52,535 nt of DNA, from contig JAOAIU010000011.1 in NCBI GenBank assembly GCA_026414545.1, forward strand, positions 1-52,535, written 5' to 3'. Of the stretch, positions 38,045 through 45,860 are shown piece by piece. The position numbers and the translations under genes are program-made. The notes under the pieces were generated by a model. That model did no database searches. It worked only from the letters and a program-made list of their open reading frames with translations, and was not told the origin of the DNA. Position 1 is the stretch's first letter, and each line of letters opens with the position of its first letter. This DNA is from Candidatus Saccharicenans sp. Its GTDB lineage: Bacteria; Acidobacteriota; Aminicenantia; Aminicenantales; Saccharicenantaceae.

Positions 38045-38767
38045 ATGGCTCCGGTTCTGGAAGTAGAAGGACTGAAGAAAAAATATGGCAGCCTGGAAGC
38101 TTTAAAGGGCATCAGCTTCAAGGTGGAGGAGGGTGAAATCTTTGGACTGATCGGGCCCAACGGCGCCGGCAAGACCACCACCCTGCGCATCATCTCCACC
38201 CTGCTGACGCCCAGCGACGGCCGGGTGACTTTCCTGGGATTTGACTTGAAGAAAAACCCGGAAAAGTTCCGCGAAAAAATCAGCTACCTGCCCGAGGAAG
38301 CCGGGGCTTACCGCAACATGAAAGGCATCGATTACCTGGAATTCATGGCCAAGTTTTATGCCACTGACAACAACGAGGCCAAAAAGTACGTGGAGCGAGC
38401 CGTGGCCATATCGGGGCTGGGCGAAAGGCTCAAGGACAAGGCAGGAACTTACAGTAAGGGCATGACCAGGAAGTTGCTCCTGGCCCGGGCCCTGATGACC
38501 AAGCCGGCCCTGGCCATCCTGGATGAACCCACCTCCGGCCTGGATGTCATAAACAGCCTGGAAGTGCGGGAGATGATTAAGGGCTTCACCAGAGAAGGCG
38601 TATCGGTGCTGCTTTCTTCCCACAACATGCTGGAAGTGGAATTCCTGTCGGACCGGGTAGCCCTGATTGACCGGGGAGTGATCCTTGACTCTGGGACACC
38701 CCAGGCCCTTAAAGAAAAATACCAGGCCTCCAACCTGGAAATCGTCTTCAGGAGAGCCGTCCAATGA
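38045..38767 (+). CDS. ABC transporter ATP-binding protein (NatA-like)
   Basis: A 240-residue ATPase that should power the permease encoded next. Walker A is GPNGAGKTT (37-45), Walker B LAILDEP (156-162) and the switch histidine is near 193. The signature motif is YSKGMTRKL (136-144), a variant of LSGGQ seen in the NatA/CcmA-like exporter group. AAAGGAGG precedes the ATG. Its stop overlaps the permease ATG (ATGA), so the two are translated together. Substrate is unknown; sodium, drug or lipid export are all possible for the family. Confidence 0.9.
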   Translation: MAPVLEVEGLKKKYGSLEALKGISFKVEEGEIFGLIGPNGAGKTTTLRIISTLLTPSDGRVTFLGFDLKKNPEKFREKISYLPEEAGAYRNMKGIDYLEFMAKFYATDNNEAKKYVERAVAISGLGERLKDKAGTYSKGMTRKLLLARALMTKPALAILDEPTSGLDVINSLEVREMIKGFTREGVSVLLSSHNMLEVEFLSDRVALIDRGVILDSGTPQALKEKYQASNLEIVFRRAVQ

Positions 38768-40050
38768 AAAATTTCAGCCATCTATTGATAAAGGAAATCA
38801 AAGAGCTGCTGAACAAGCAGCTCATAATCTCCCTGGTTTTTATTCTGGTAATATTCAACTTCATCGGCAACGTGACCAGGACTGAGATGAAAAAGGCCAT
38901 GGCCAAGCAGAAAATCGCCGTTCTTGACCAGGACCGGTCCGAGATTTCCAGGAACATCATCGGCGCCCTGAACATGGCCAGGTTCATAATAGAGGAAAAA
39001 ACGGGGGACAAGGAAAAGGTTGTCCAGGAAATCAGGAACAGCAACCTGGACCTGCTGGTGGTCATTCCAGCGGGCTTTGGCCAGCTGGCCAGTAGCTTCC
39101 AGCCGGCCGAAGTCGAAACCTATACTTTCCTTAGGGGAGTTTCCATCTCCGGTCGGACCAAGACCGAGATTGTCAAGGCGCTGCTCAATTCAACCAACGA
39201 ATACCTGTCGAATGAATACCTGAAAAAGAAGATCCCTGATGCCGACCCAGCCCTGCTGAAGGCGCCTATCAAGAACCGAGAATTCGTGGTGGTCAAGGAA
39301 AAACAGGCCGAAGGTTCCAGCGCTGTGGTCATAGGAGCCCTGACCGCCCAGAACTTCATCCTGCCAGTAATTCTGATGATGATCATCATGTACTCGTCCC
39401 AGATGGTCATCACGGCCATTGCCATGGAAAAGCAGAACAAGACCCTGGAAACCCTGCTGACCGTCCCCGTATCCCGGGGAGCCATCGTCATGGCCAAGAT
39501 GCTGGCTGCGGCCGTGGTCGGGCTGGTTTCGGCGGCCATCTACATGTTCGGTTTCAGGAAAGCATTCGATTTTACCAGCATGGATGATATATCCAAAGCA
39601 CTGGGTGGCGTGGCCCCAATCTTAAAACAGCTCGGTCTGACCATCAATACTCAGGGCTATATTCTGTTCGGGATTTCCCTTTTCCTGACTATACTTTGTG
39701 CCCTGGCCCTGGCCACCATCCTGGGTGTGCTGGCTGAGGATTACCGGACGGCCCAGAGCCTGTCGGTACCGCTGGTTTTCATCGTGATGGTTCCCTATTT
39801 CATCAGCCTTTTTGCCGACATCAACACCATGTCGCTTCCGGCCAAGGTGCTGGTGCTGGCCATTCCCTTTTCCCATCCCTTCTTTGCCATGCAGAACATC
39901 ATGTTCGGCCACCTGAACCTGCTCTGGCTGGGCATTGCCTATAACTTCCTGTTCGTGGTGGTTATGCTCTGGTGGACAACCAGGATCTTCGCCACCGACC
40001 GGGTGCTGACCATGAAGCTCAAGTGGCGCAAGAAAAAGGTGGTGCTGTAA
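38764..40050 (+). CDS. ABC-2 type permease (NatB-like)
   Basis: A 428-residue membrane subunit with one N-terminal helix (about residues 20-40), a large extracytoplasmic domain (about 45-180), and five or six C-terminal helices. It has the typical ABC-2 segment MEKQNKTLETLLTVPVSRGAIVMAKM, which contacts the ATPase. The layout matches NatB, the permease of a Na+ exporter, but the substrate cannot be told. The ATG overlaps the ATPase stop by four bases, so coupling is tight. Confidence 0.88.
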   Translation: MKNFSHLLIKEIKELLNKQLIISLVFILVIFNFIGNVTRTEMKKAMAKQKIAVLDQDRSEISRNIIGALNMARFIIEEKTGDKEKVVQEIRNSNLDLLVVIPAGFGQLASSFQPAEVETYTFLRGVSISGRTKTEIVKALLNSTNEYLSNEYLKKKIPDADPALLKAPIKNREFVVVKEKQAEGSSAVVIGALTAQNFILPVILMMIIMYSSQMVITAIAMEKQNKTLETLLTVPVSRGAIVMAKMLAAAVVGLVSAAIYMFGFRKAFDFTSMDDISKALGGVAPILKQLGLTINTQGYILFGISLFLTILCALALATILGVLAEDYRTAQSLSVPLVFIVMVPYFISLFADINTMSLPAKVLVLAIPFSHPFFAMQNIMFGHLNLLWLGIAYNFLFVVVMLWWTTRIFATDRVLTMKLKWRKKKVVL

Positions 40051-40266
40051 GCCCCGGGGGCGATAGATATAATCAGGAGAATAGGCCGGCGGAGCCGCGC
40101 CTCAAATTCTTGACTGATTACTAAGCCAGTAGACTTAAGCGTTAAGTGAATCAGCTCAGGAAAAATACGAGCGGGAATCCTACGTTTCAAGCAATTGCCC
40201 GCGCCTGACGGATGTTCTTATTGGCTCGCCCGATAAATTTTTAGGAATCCATCACCAAGAATAAAT

Positions 40267-40287
40267 TGACGGGAATCAGCCCCGTCA
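40267..40287. repeat. Inverted repeat near the end of the NatB gene
   Basis: TGACGGG (40267-40273) pairs with CCCGTCA (40281-40287) across seven bases. No T-run follows. It sits 8 bases from the larger palindrome described next. Confidence 0.35.
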
Positions 40288-40294
40288 CTGCCTC

Positions 40295-40320
40295 AATATA
40301 TGAATGGTCATTCATATATT
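40295..40320. promoter_or_regulatory. Perfect 12-bp palindrome between convergent genes
   Basis: The arm AATATATGAATG (40295-40306) and its exact reverse complement (40309-40320) flank two bases. The TGAATG core facing ATTCA resembles operators of TetR-family regulators. It lies 14 bases beyond the stop of the SagB-like gene and 245 bases after natB, where no start site is expected. It may be an operator for a small RNA, a binding site, or a structural element; it is not a standard terminator. Confidence 0.5.
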
Positions 40321-40333
40321 ATGGGTTGAGCTT

Positions 40334-41062
40334 CTAACGGGGCCAGCCGATGGCCAGCAGGTAGATGGCTGATTCCCGGGCCGGGTTGACTCCGAGCAGG
40401 GAGTTAATCTCATCGTCGAAAAAGGCAGCCACCGGGCAGGAACCCAATCCCAGCGATACTGCGGCCAGGGCCGCGTTCTGGGCCACGTGGCCGGCATCTA
40501 AATAAATGTAACGGAAACCTCGGGCCCCGTATTTCCAGGTGGTTCTTTCAAAAACCGCGGTCAGAGCCAGGACAAAACTGGCCTCTGACAGGAAATCCTG
40601 GTTCAGGGCGGCGTCAGCCAGGAGTTCGTTGAAATTTCCCTCGTAACGCTGACGAAGCGTCTGGTTGGCTGGAACAAAATGGTATAAGCCCGGGCTCAGG
40701 CTTTCCACTTCCCGGGCAAGAACATATATATCCACCGGATAAAGGGCTCCGGCCGAGGGAGCGGTCCTCAGCAAAAAATCTCCGGCCTTGAGCGTTACCC
40801 CGTAGGCAGCCCAGAGTACCTGGCTCAGGGCCTGGAGCGAAACCGGTTTCTTCTGGAATTCGCGGACACTTCTCCTGGCATTCAAGGTTCGAAACAGCGG
40901 CCAGCCATTATCGCGATCCGGGGCCGGGAGCGGAAAAACTTTATCCACCAATTTTTCTTTAAGCCGTTCCCTTTTATTCTGACGCTCCAGGGCTCCGGGA
41001 GAATATGGTTCCCGCTGGTATTTGGTCTCCACCTGGAATTGATATCCGATACCCTCTCGCAT
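40334..41062 (-). CDS. SagB/ThcOx-type nitroreductase-like flavoprotein
   Basis: A 242-residue FMN-dependent oxidoreductase-like protein. The family motif RTAPSAGALYPVDIYVLA lies in the middle, and the C-terminal FMN-binding part reads DAGHVAQNAALAAVSLGLGSCPV. SagB enzymes oxidise azolines to azoles in peptide natural products. No YcaO cyclodehydratase or precursor gene is present here, so this is likely a stand-alone relative of unknown substrate. AAGGAGTAGG precedes the ATG. It lies between the palindrome at its 3' end and the divergently transcribed mgsA. Confidence 0.83.
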   Translation of the reverse strand: MREGIGYQFQVETKYQREPYSPGALERQNKRERLKEKLVDKVFPLPAPDRDNGWPLFRTLNARRSVREFQKKPVSLQALSQVLWAAYGVTLKAGDFLLRTAPSAGALYPVDIYVLAREVESLSPGLYHFVPANQTLRQRYEGNFNELLADAALNQDFLSEASFVLALTAVFERTTWKYGARGFRYIYLDAGHVAQNAALAAVSLGLGSCPVAAFFDDEINSLLGVNPARESAIYLLAIGWPR

Positions 41063-41196
41063 GGTCCTACTCCTTGAGGTAATTTATTTATTATCAAATA
41101 TATAATAAATTTCCTGGCCTTTTTCCACGCCCTTTTAAGACTTTCCCTTCTTTATTTTGTCGTCCTGTTCTGAGAAAATAAGAAAAGGAGAAAAAA

Positions 41197-41661
41197 ATGA
41201 CGCCGTTGATCATGAAGATGGGAAAGGTCAAGCGTATCGCCCTGGTGGCCCACGACAAAAAGAAACCAGACCTCCTGGAATGGGCCAGGTTCAACCGCGG
41301 CCTCCTGGAAAAGCACGAACTCTGGGCTACCGGCACCACCGGTTTATTGCTGCAAAAAGAGCTCGGCCTGGAAGTCAATGTCCTCCAGAGCGGGCCGCTC
41401 GGCGGAGACCAGCAGGTGGGAGCCAGGATTGCTGAAGGCCTGATCGATTTTCTGATTTTTTTCTGGGACCCGCTGGAAGCCCAGCCCCATGACCCGGATG
41501 TCAAGGCCCTGCTCCGGATAGCTGTTGTCTGGAATATACCGGTGGCCTGCAACCGGGCCTCGGCCGATTTCATCATTTCCTCGCCCCTGATGAAAGAGGA
41601 ATATGGCCGCCAGGTCCCTGATTATTCCGATTATCGTTCCCGTCACCTCAGGCTGGACTGA
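41197..41661 (+). CDS. mgsA: Methylglyoxal synthase
   Basis: A 154-residue enzyme converting dihydroxyacetone phosphate to methylglyoxal and phosphate, a bypass of lower glycolysis. Catalytic motifs are intact: [11 protein letters not shown] around the base, and [19 protein letters not shown] carrying the conserved His and Asp. It starts after AAAAGGAG. Its 3' end overlaps the 3' end of uvrA by 14 bases on opposite strands, so read-through of either would make antisense to the other. Confidence 0.95.
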   Translation: MTPLIMKMGKVKRIALVAHDKKKPDLLEWARFNRGLLEKHELWATGTTGLLLQKELGLEVNVLQSGPLGGDQQVGARIAEGLIDFLIFFWDPLEAQPHDPDVKALLRIAVVWNIPVACNRASADFIISSPLMKEEYGRQVPDYSDYRSRHLRLD

Positions 41662-44377
41662 TTTTTTTAAGAACAGTCTTCAGGTAAGTTCCCGTCAGCG
41701 AATCTGGCACGGCCGCCACTTCTTCCGGCGTTCCCTGAGCCACTACATAGCCGCCCCGGTCACCACCCTCCGGGCCGAGGTCGATGATGTAATCGGCGCA
41801 CTTGATGAATTCCAGGTTATGCTCAATTACCACCAGGCTGTGCCCCTGTTCCACCAGCTTCTGGAAACAGGCCAGGAGCACCTTGACATCATTCAGGTGA
41901 AGGCCGATGGTTGGCTCGTCAAAGAGATAAAGAATTTTCTTGTTTTTGTCGTGCACCAGGTGGTAGGCCAGCTTGATACGCTGCAGTTCGCCGCCGGAAA
42001 GGGTGGTCGTCGGTTGTCCCAGCCGCAGGTACCCCAGTCCCACCTCGGCCAGGGGCTGCAGGCGCCTCCTGATGTCCTGGTGGCCGGCGAAAAACTCCAG
42101 GGCTTCACTAACGCTCATTTGCAGGACTTCGTGGATATTCTTACCCTGGTACTTTATTTCCAGGATATCTGGCAGGTAGCGGCGGCCGCCGCAGGTCTCA
42201 CAGGTCAGTACTACGTCGCTTAGAAACTGCATTTCCACTTCCTGAAAACCGGCTCCCTGGCAGTCCGGGCACTGGCCGCGGGCCGTGTTGAAGGAAAAAT
42301 GACCGGAGGTATATCCCTGGGCCCGGGCCTCTCTGGTCTCGGCAAAAAGTTGCCTGATGCCGTCCAGGGCCTTAGTGTAGGTGGCCGGGATGGAACGCGG
42401 CGAGGTGCTCAGCGGCGACTGGTCGACCCTGACCGCCTTGCTTATCTTTTCGGCCCCCTTGATGCGGTCAAAGCCATTGCTGCTCTGGCCGGTTAATCCT
42501 TTGTATATCACTTCATCCAGCAGGGTGCTCTTGCCCGAGCCGGAAACCCCGGTCAGGCAGACAAAGACTCCCAGCGGAATCTTCAGGTCAAGATTTTTCA
42601 AGTTGTGCTTCCTGGCGCCGTAGATTTCCAGGAATTCTTTAGCCCGGCGGCGCCTCTCTGGCTGCGGTATGGAAATTTCCTGACGCAGGTACCGGGCGGT
42701 GAGGGTTTGCCCTTCTTCCAGGAATTTTTTCATCTCGCCGGCATAGAGCACCCGGCCGCCGTATTCGCCGGCCCCGGGCCCCAGGTCCACCAGGAAATCA
42801 GCTTCCTGAATGATTTCCGGGTCGTGTTCTACCACCAGCACCGTGTTGCCAATATCCTGGAGGCGCCTGAGTATCCGTACCAGACGGTGATTATCCCGGG
42901 GATGCAGCCCGATTGATGGCTCGTCCAGCACGAACAGCGTTCCTACCAGGGAAGCGCTCAGGGCTGCGGCCAGGTTAATCCGCTGGGCTTCACCGCCGCT
43001 TAGGGTAAAGGTCATACGGTCGAGTGTCAGGTAATCCAGGCCAACTTCCAGCAGAAACTTAAGTCGCCCCTTAATTTCCTGTATCAACCGTTCACCGATT
43101 TTCTGCTCGTACGGTGTAAGTTGCAGATGTTCCAGAAATTCGTAGGCTTCCCTTACCGTCATGGCGTTGAAGTCGCCGATGGATTTGCCCGCAATCTTTA
43201 TGGCCCGGGCTCTTTCGTTAAGTCTGGTGCGGTCGCAGGCCGGACAGGGTGCGTATTTCCGGTAGCGGCTGAGCAGCACCCTGACCTGGACCTTGTATTT
43301 CTTGGATTCCAACCACTCGAAGAATCCCTTCACCCCGTAATAACCGTCGCCGCCTTCCAGAACGAACTTCCGGTGTTCGGGTTTTAATTTATGGAAGGGA
43401 ACATCAGTTGGTATTCCCCGCCTTCTGGCCTCGCGAACCAGTTCCCGCTGCAGGCCGCGGGAAGCCGGCTTGGTCCAAGGTTCAACCGCGCCTTCTTCTA
43501 TGGACTTATTCTTATCCGGCACGATCTTATCTTCATCCAGCACGGCCAGGTCGCCGAAGCCGTGGCAGACCGGGCAGGCTCCCTGGGGACTGTTGAAGGA
43601 CAGCAGGTTGGGGTAGGGCTCTTCGTAGGCCAGGTTACAGGTCTTGCATTCCAGGTATTCGCTGAAGCTGTAAGCCTGACCCGTTTCCGCATAAACCCTG
43701 ACCCGGCCTTCGCCTTTCTTCAGTCCGGTCTCTAAGGAATCGACCAGCCTTTCCCGGTCCTGCGGGTCGAGCTGGAAATAGTCTACCAGGACTTCCAGCT
43801 CCCTTTCTGGTTTTCGTCTTTTCTCAGCTTCCTCGACGGGTATTACCTTTCCCTTCTCATAAAACCGCAGGAAGCCTTCCTTCTTTAATTCTGCGATCTT
43901 CTTGCCGTCGGGCCAGGAGAAGGTGATGGCCAGACGTGTTCCGGGAGGCAGGCTGCCCAGCGTTTCCACCATGCGGTCGATGGTATCTTTTTTTACCGGC
44001 TGGCCGCACTTCAGGCAGTGTATGGTTCCTATCCTGGCATACAGCACCCGGAAAAAATCATATATTTCGGTTACCGTGGCCACCGTGGAACGGGGATTCT
44101 TGGCCGAAGCTTTTTGCTGTATGGCGATGGCCGGCGGGATGCCTTCTATCAGGTCGGCTTCTGGCTTGTCCATCCTTTCCAGGAACTGCCGGGCATAGGA
44201 GGACAACGATTCCAGGTAGCGGCGCTGGCCCTCGGCATACAGGGTGTCAAAGGCCAGGGAAGATTTACCGGAGCCGCTGACACCGGTGATGATTATGAGT
44301 TTCCCCACGGGTAGGTCCAGGTCGATATTCTTGAGGTTATGAACCCGGACCCCGCGCAGGACAATTTTTTCTTCCAT
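41648..44377 (-). CDS. uvrA: Excinuclease ABC subunit A
   Basis: A 909-residue damage-recognition ATPase of nucleotide excision repair. Two ABC ATPase modules are present: the first Walker A is GVSGSGKSS (32-40), the second GVSGSGKST. Signatures are LSGGEAQRI and LSGGELQRI. Zinc-finger cysteine pairs are visible (CLKC, CKTC, CPVC, CPAC, CPDC, CETC). Length is slightly shorter than in E. coli. A TATAAT lies only 9 bases before the ATG and there is no ribosome binding site, so the mRNA appears leaderless. It converges with mgsA. Confidence 0.97.
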   Translation of the reverse strand: MEEKIVLRGVRVHNLKNIDLDLPVGKLIIITGVSGSGKSSLAFDTLYAEGQRRYLESLSSYARQFLERMDKPEADLIEGIPPAIAIQQKASAKNPRSTVATVTEIYDFFRVLYARIGTIHCLKCGQPVKKDTIDRMVETLGSLPPGTRLAITFSWPDGKKIAELKKEGFLRFYEKGKVIPVEEAEKRRKPERELEVLVDYFQLDPQDRERLVDSLETGLKKGEGRVRVYAETGQAYSFSEYLECKTCNLAYEEPYPNLLSFNSPQGACPVCHGFGDLAVLDEDKIVPDKNKSIEEGAVEPWTKPASRGLQRELVREARRRGIPTDVPFHKLKPEHRKFVLEGGDGYYGVKGFFEWLESKKYKVQVRVLLSRYRKYAPCPACDRTRLNERARAIKIAGKSIGDFNAMTVREAYEFLEHLQLTPYEQKIGERLIQEIKGRLKFLLEVGLDYLTLDRMTFTLSGGEAQRINLAAALSASLVGTLFVLDEPSIGLHPRDNHRLVRILRRLQDIGNTVLVVEHDPEIIQEADFLVDLGPGAGEYGGRVLYAGEMKKFLEEGQTLTARYLRQEISIPQPERRRRAKEFLEIYGARKHNLKNLDLKIPLGVFVCLTGVSGSGKSTLLDEVIYKGLTGQSSNGFDRIKGAEKISKAVRVDQSPLSTSPRSIPATYTKALDGIRQLFAETREARAQGYTSGHFSFNTARGQCPDCQGAGFQEVEMQFLSDVVLTCETCGGRRYLPDILEIKYQGKNIHEVLQMSVSEALEFFAGHQDIRRRLQPLAEVGLGYLRLGQPTTTLSGGELQRIKLAYHLVHDKNKKILYLFDEPTIGLHLNDVKVLLACFQKLVEQGHSLVVIEHNLEFIKCADYIIDLGPEGGDRGGYVVAQGTPEEVAAVPDSLTGTYLKTVLKKISPA

Positions 44378-44386
44378 TGTTAAAAA

Positions 44387-44415
44387 ATTATACTCCCTTA
44401 GAGCGAAGATGGTAA
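44387..44415 (-). promoter_or_regulatory. Promoter of uvrA, probably giving a leaderless mRNA
   Basis: On the minus strand TTACCA (forward 44410-44415) and a perfect TATAAT (forward 44387-44392) are 17 bases apart. Transcription should start within about 3 nt of the ATG at 44377. No LexA box was recognised. Confidence 0.5.
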
Positions 44416-44771
44416 GGAGTGACTCAAGATCCTATGGCAGAGGCCGGCCGAGTCTTTTTGAGAACCGGGGCTCAGAAAATCTAGTGTGCCGCAAACATCA
44501 CGTCACGGTAACGGGTGGTGGCGAGTTGAGATTTATGAGGAATTAAATCATGAAAAGAAAAAGTGTAGAGGACAGCTCAAAATGGCTAAAAACATCCTGT
44601 TCGTCAAAAAATCGCAAGAAGAAATTCAGTCAATAAATAGAGCGCAAGCTCTCGCTCCAGGTTGGCAGCCTGCCGGCCGGGCGCTGCCCGTCTATGAAGT
44701 CCAGCCCGATGATTGCTCTTCCTGAACCATGTCCTATCGTCTGTCCTCAGGAAATATGTTTCTGGCTCTGC

Positions 44772-44777
44772 TATAAT
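44772..44777 (+). promoter_or_regulatory. -10 box directly before the mntP ATG
   Basis: TATAAT ends 10 bases before the ATG at 44788, so the transcript would have a leader of only about 3-4 nt. No good -35 hexamer is seen at 17 bases, and there is no ribosome binding site. Confidence 0.4.
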
Positions 44778-44787
44778 TGGAAACCTT

Positions 44788-45354
44788 ATGAACATCTTAG
44801 TACTTTCCGGAATCGCTCTGGCCCTGGCCGTGGATGCCTTTGCCGTTACCGTCGGCCTGGCCTGTTCGCTTTCCGGACTCAGCCGCCGGCAGGTCTTCCG
44901 CCTGGCCTTCCATTTCGGTCTTTTCCAGTTCCTGATGCCGGTGGTTGGCTGGTTTATTGGAGAAAACCTGCTCAAGCTCATTTCCAGTTATGACCACTGG
45001 GTGGCTTTTGGCCTGCTGCTCGTCGTGGGCTTGAGGATGGTCTGGCAGTCCTTCCGGGACGAGGAGGAAAAATGCCGGACGAACGACCCCACTCGGGGCT
45101 GGTCCCTCCTGGTGCTGGCTCTGGCCACCAGCCAGGATGCCCTGGCTGCCGGCTTTGGCCTGGCCGTCCTGGGCATTAACATCTGGATTTCAGCCCTGGT
45201 CATCGGGCTGACCGCCTTCAGCCTGACCTGGGTGGCCAGCCGGGTTGGACCATTGATGGGCCGGGTCTTCGGGCGCCGGGCCGAGCTCGTGGGTGGCCTG
45301 GTCCTGGTGCTGATCGGGATAAAGATACTGCTCGATCATATGGGGAAAGGCTAA
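44788..45354 (+). CDS. mntP: Manganese efflux pump MntP
   Basis: A 188-residue inner-membrane exporter of Mn2+, the same length as the E. coli protein as I recall it. Six hydrophobic helices form an internally repeated structure. The two metal-related motifs are AVDAFAV with D16 and ATSQDALAAG with D117. The start at 44788 is preferred because it matches that length and the first helix begins at once; an upstream ATG at 44713 adds 25 unlikely residues. A terminator follows directly after the stop, overlapping the next operon's promoter. Confidence 0.92.
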   Translation: MNILVLSGIALALAVDAFAVTVGLACSLSGLSRRQVFRLAFHFGLFQFLMPVVGWFIGENLLKLISSYDHWVAFGLLLVVGLRMVWQSFRDEEEKCRTNDPTRGWSLLVLALATSQDALAAGFGLAVLGINIWISALVIGLTAFSLTWVASRVGPLMGRVFGRRAELVGGLVLVLIGIKILLDHMGKG

Positions 45355-45355
45355 C

Positions 45356-45391
45356 GGCGGCCGGCTCTTTGACATTTGCCGCCTTTTTTTT
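45356..45391 (+). terminator. Intrinsic terminator of mntP, overlapping the next promoter
   Basis: GGCGGC (45356-45361) pairs with GCCGCC (45378-45383) across a 16-base loop and is followed by eight Ts (45384-45391). It begins two bases after the mntP stop. The TTGACA of the downstream promoter lies in the loop, and its TATAAT begins on the last T. Confidence 0.65.
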
Positions 45392-45396
45392 ATAAT
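45369..45396 (+). promoter_or_regulatory. Perfect-consensus promoter of the acpS-ligase-ACP-kbl operon
   Basis: TTGACA (45369-45374) and TATAAT (45391-45396) both match consensus at all six positions, with a 16-base spacer that includes the upstream terminator's 3' arm and T-run. The leader to acpS would be about 66 nt. It is the strongest promoter seen in the window. Confidence 0.75.
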
Positions 45397-45468
45397 AACT
45401 TCTGCTCAAAATGCGAAAGAAGAGCAGGCTAAGGGCGATTTTATACCGCTGAGGCACCAGGAGGCCGA

Positions 45469-45843
45469 TTGATTTTTGGAGTGGGCGTAGACATCATCGA
45501 AGTGGCCAGGGTGGAAGATAAACTCAGCCGGACGCCGGGGCTGAAGGAAAAGCTCTACACCCCCGTTGAAATCGCCTACTGCGAAAGCAAGAAATTCCCC
45601 TTTCAACATTACGCTGCCCGTTTCGCGGCCAAGGAAGCTTTCATGAAGGCCCTGGGGACGGGCTGGAGCCGGGGAGTCAAATTTTCGGAGATCGAGGTCC
45701 GGAACCTGGAAAGCGGGCAACCGGTGCTTGAAGTCTATGGTCGGGCCAGGGAGCTCTGCCGGGAAGAAGGCATCATCAGGTTTTACGTTTCCCTGTCGCA
45801 TCTTCAGACCAAGGCCGTGGCCACGGTCGTTCTGGAAAAATAG
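45469..45843 (+). CDS. acpS: Holo-[acyl-carrier-protein] synthase
   Basis: A 124-residue phosphopantetheinyl transferase that attaches the 4'-phosphopantetheine arm to carrier proteins. The motifs are GVGVDIIEVAR (D8) and FAAKEAFMKALG (K55, E56), which bind Mg and CoA. It starts with TTG at 45469, supported by AGGAGG four nt before it and by the usual MI(V/F)GxGxDI beginning. It opens an operon with an acyl-activating ligase (17 nt on), an ACP and kbl, so this ACP is its likely special client, along with fatty-acid ACP. Confidence 0.94.
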   Translation: MIFGVGVDIIEVARVEDKLSRTPGLKEKLYTPVEIAYCESKKFPFQHYAARFAAKEAFMKALGTGWSRGVKFSEIEVRNLESGQPVLEVYGRARELCREEGIIRFYVSLSHLQTKAVATVVLEK

Positions 45844-45860
45844 ATAACTCTGGAGGAAAC

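Larger units (their letters stand above)
44378..44787. other. Divergent intergenic region between uvrA and mntP
   Basis: This 410-base gap holds the uvrA promoter at its left and the mntP -10 box at its right. A 28-codon lysine-rich frame (44550-44636) has a weak upstream GAGG but no other support and is not called. No Mn riboswitch (yybP-ykoY type) was recognised before mntP. Confidence 0.45.

Noticed and set aside
44550-44636. 28-codon lysine-rich frame with a GAGG upstream
   Set aside because: It is too short to judge, has no known family, and lies in a region better explained by two promoters.
44486-44725. 79-codon frame between uvrA and mntP
   Set aside because: It has no ribosome binding site, its composition is random, and it overlaps the start of a better-supported gene's upstream region.
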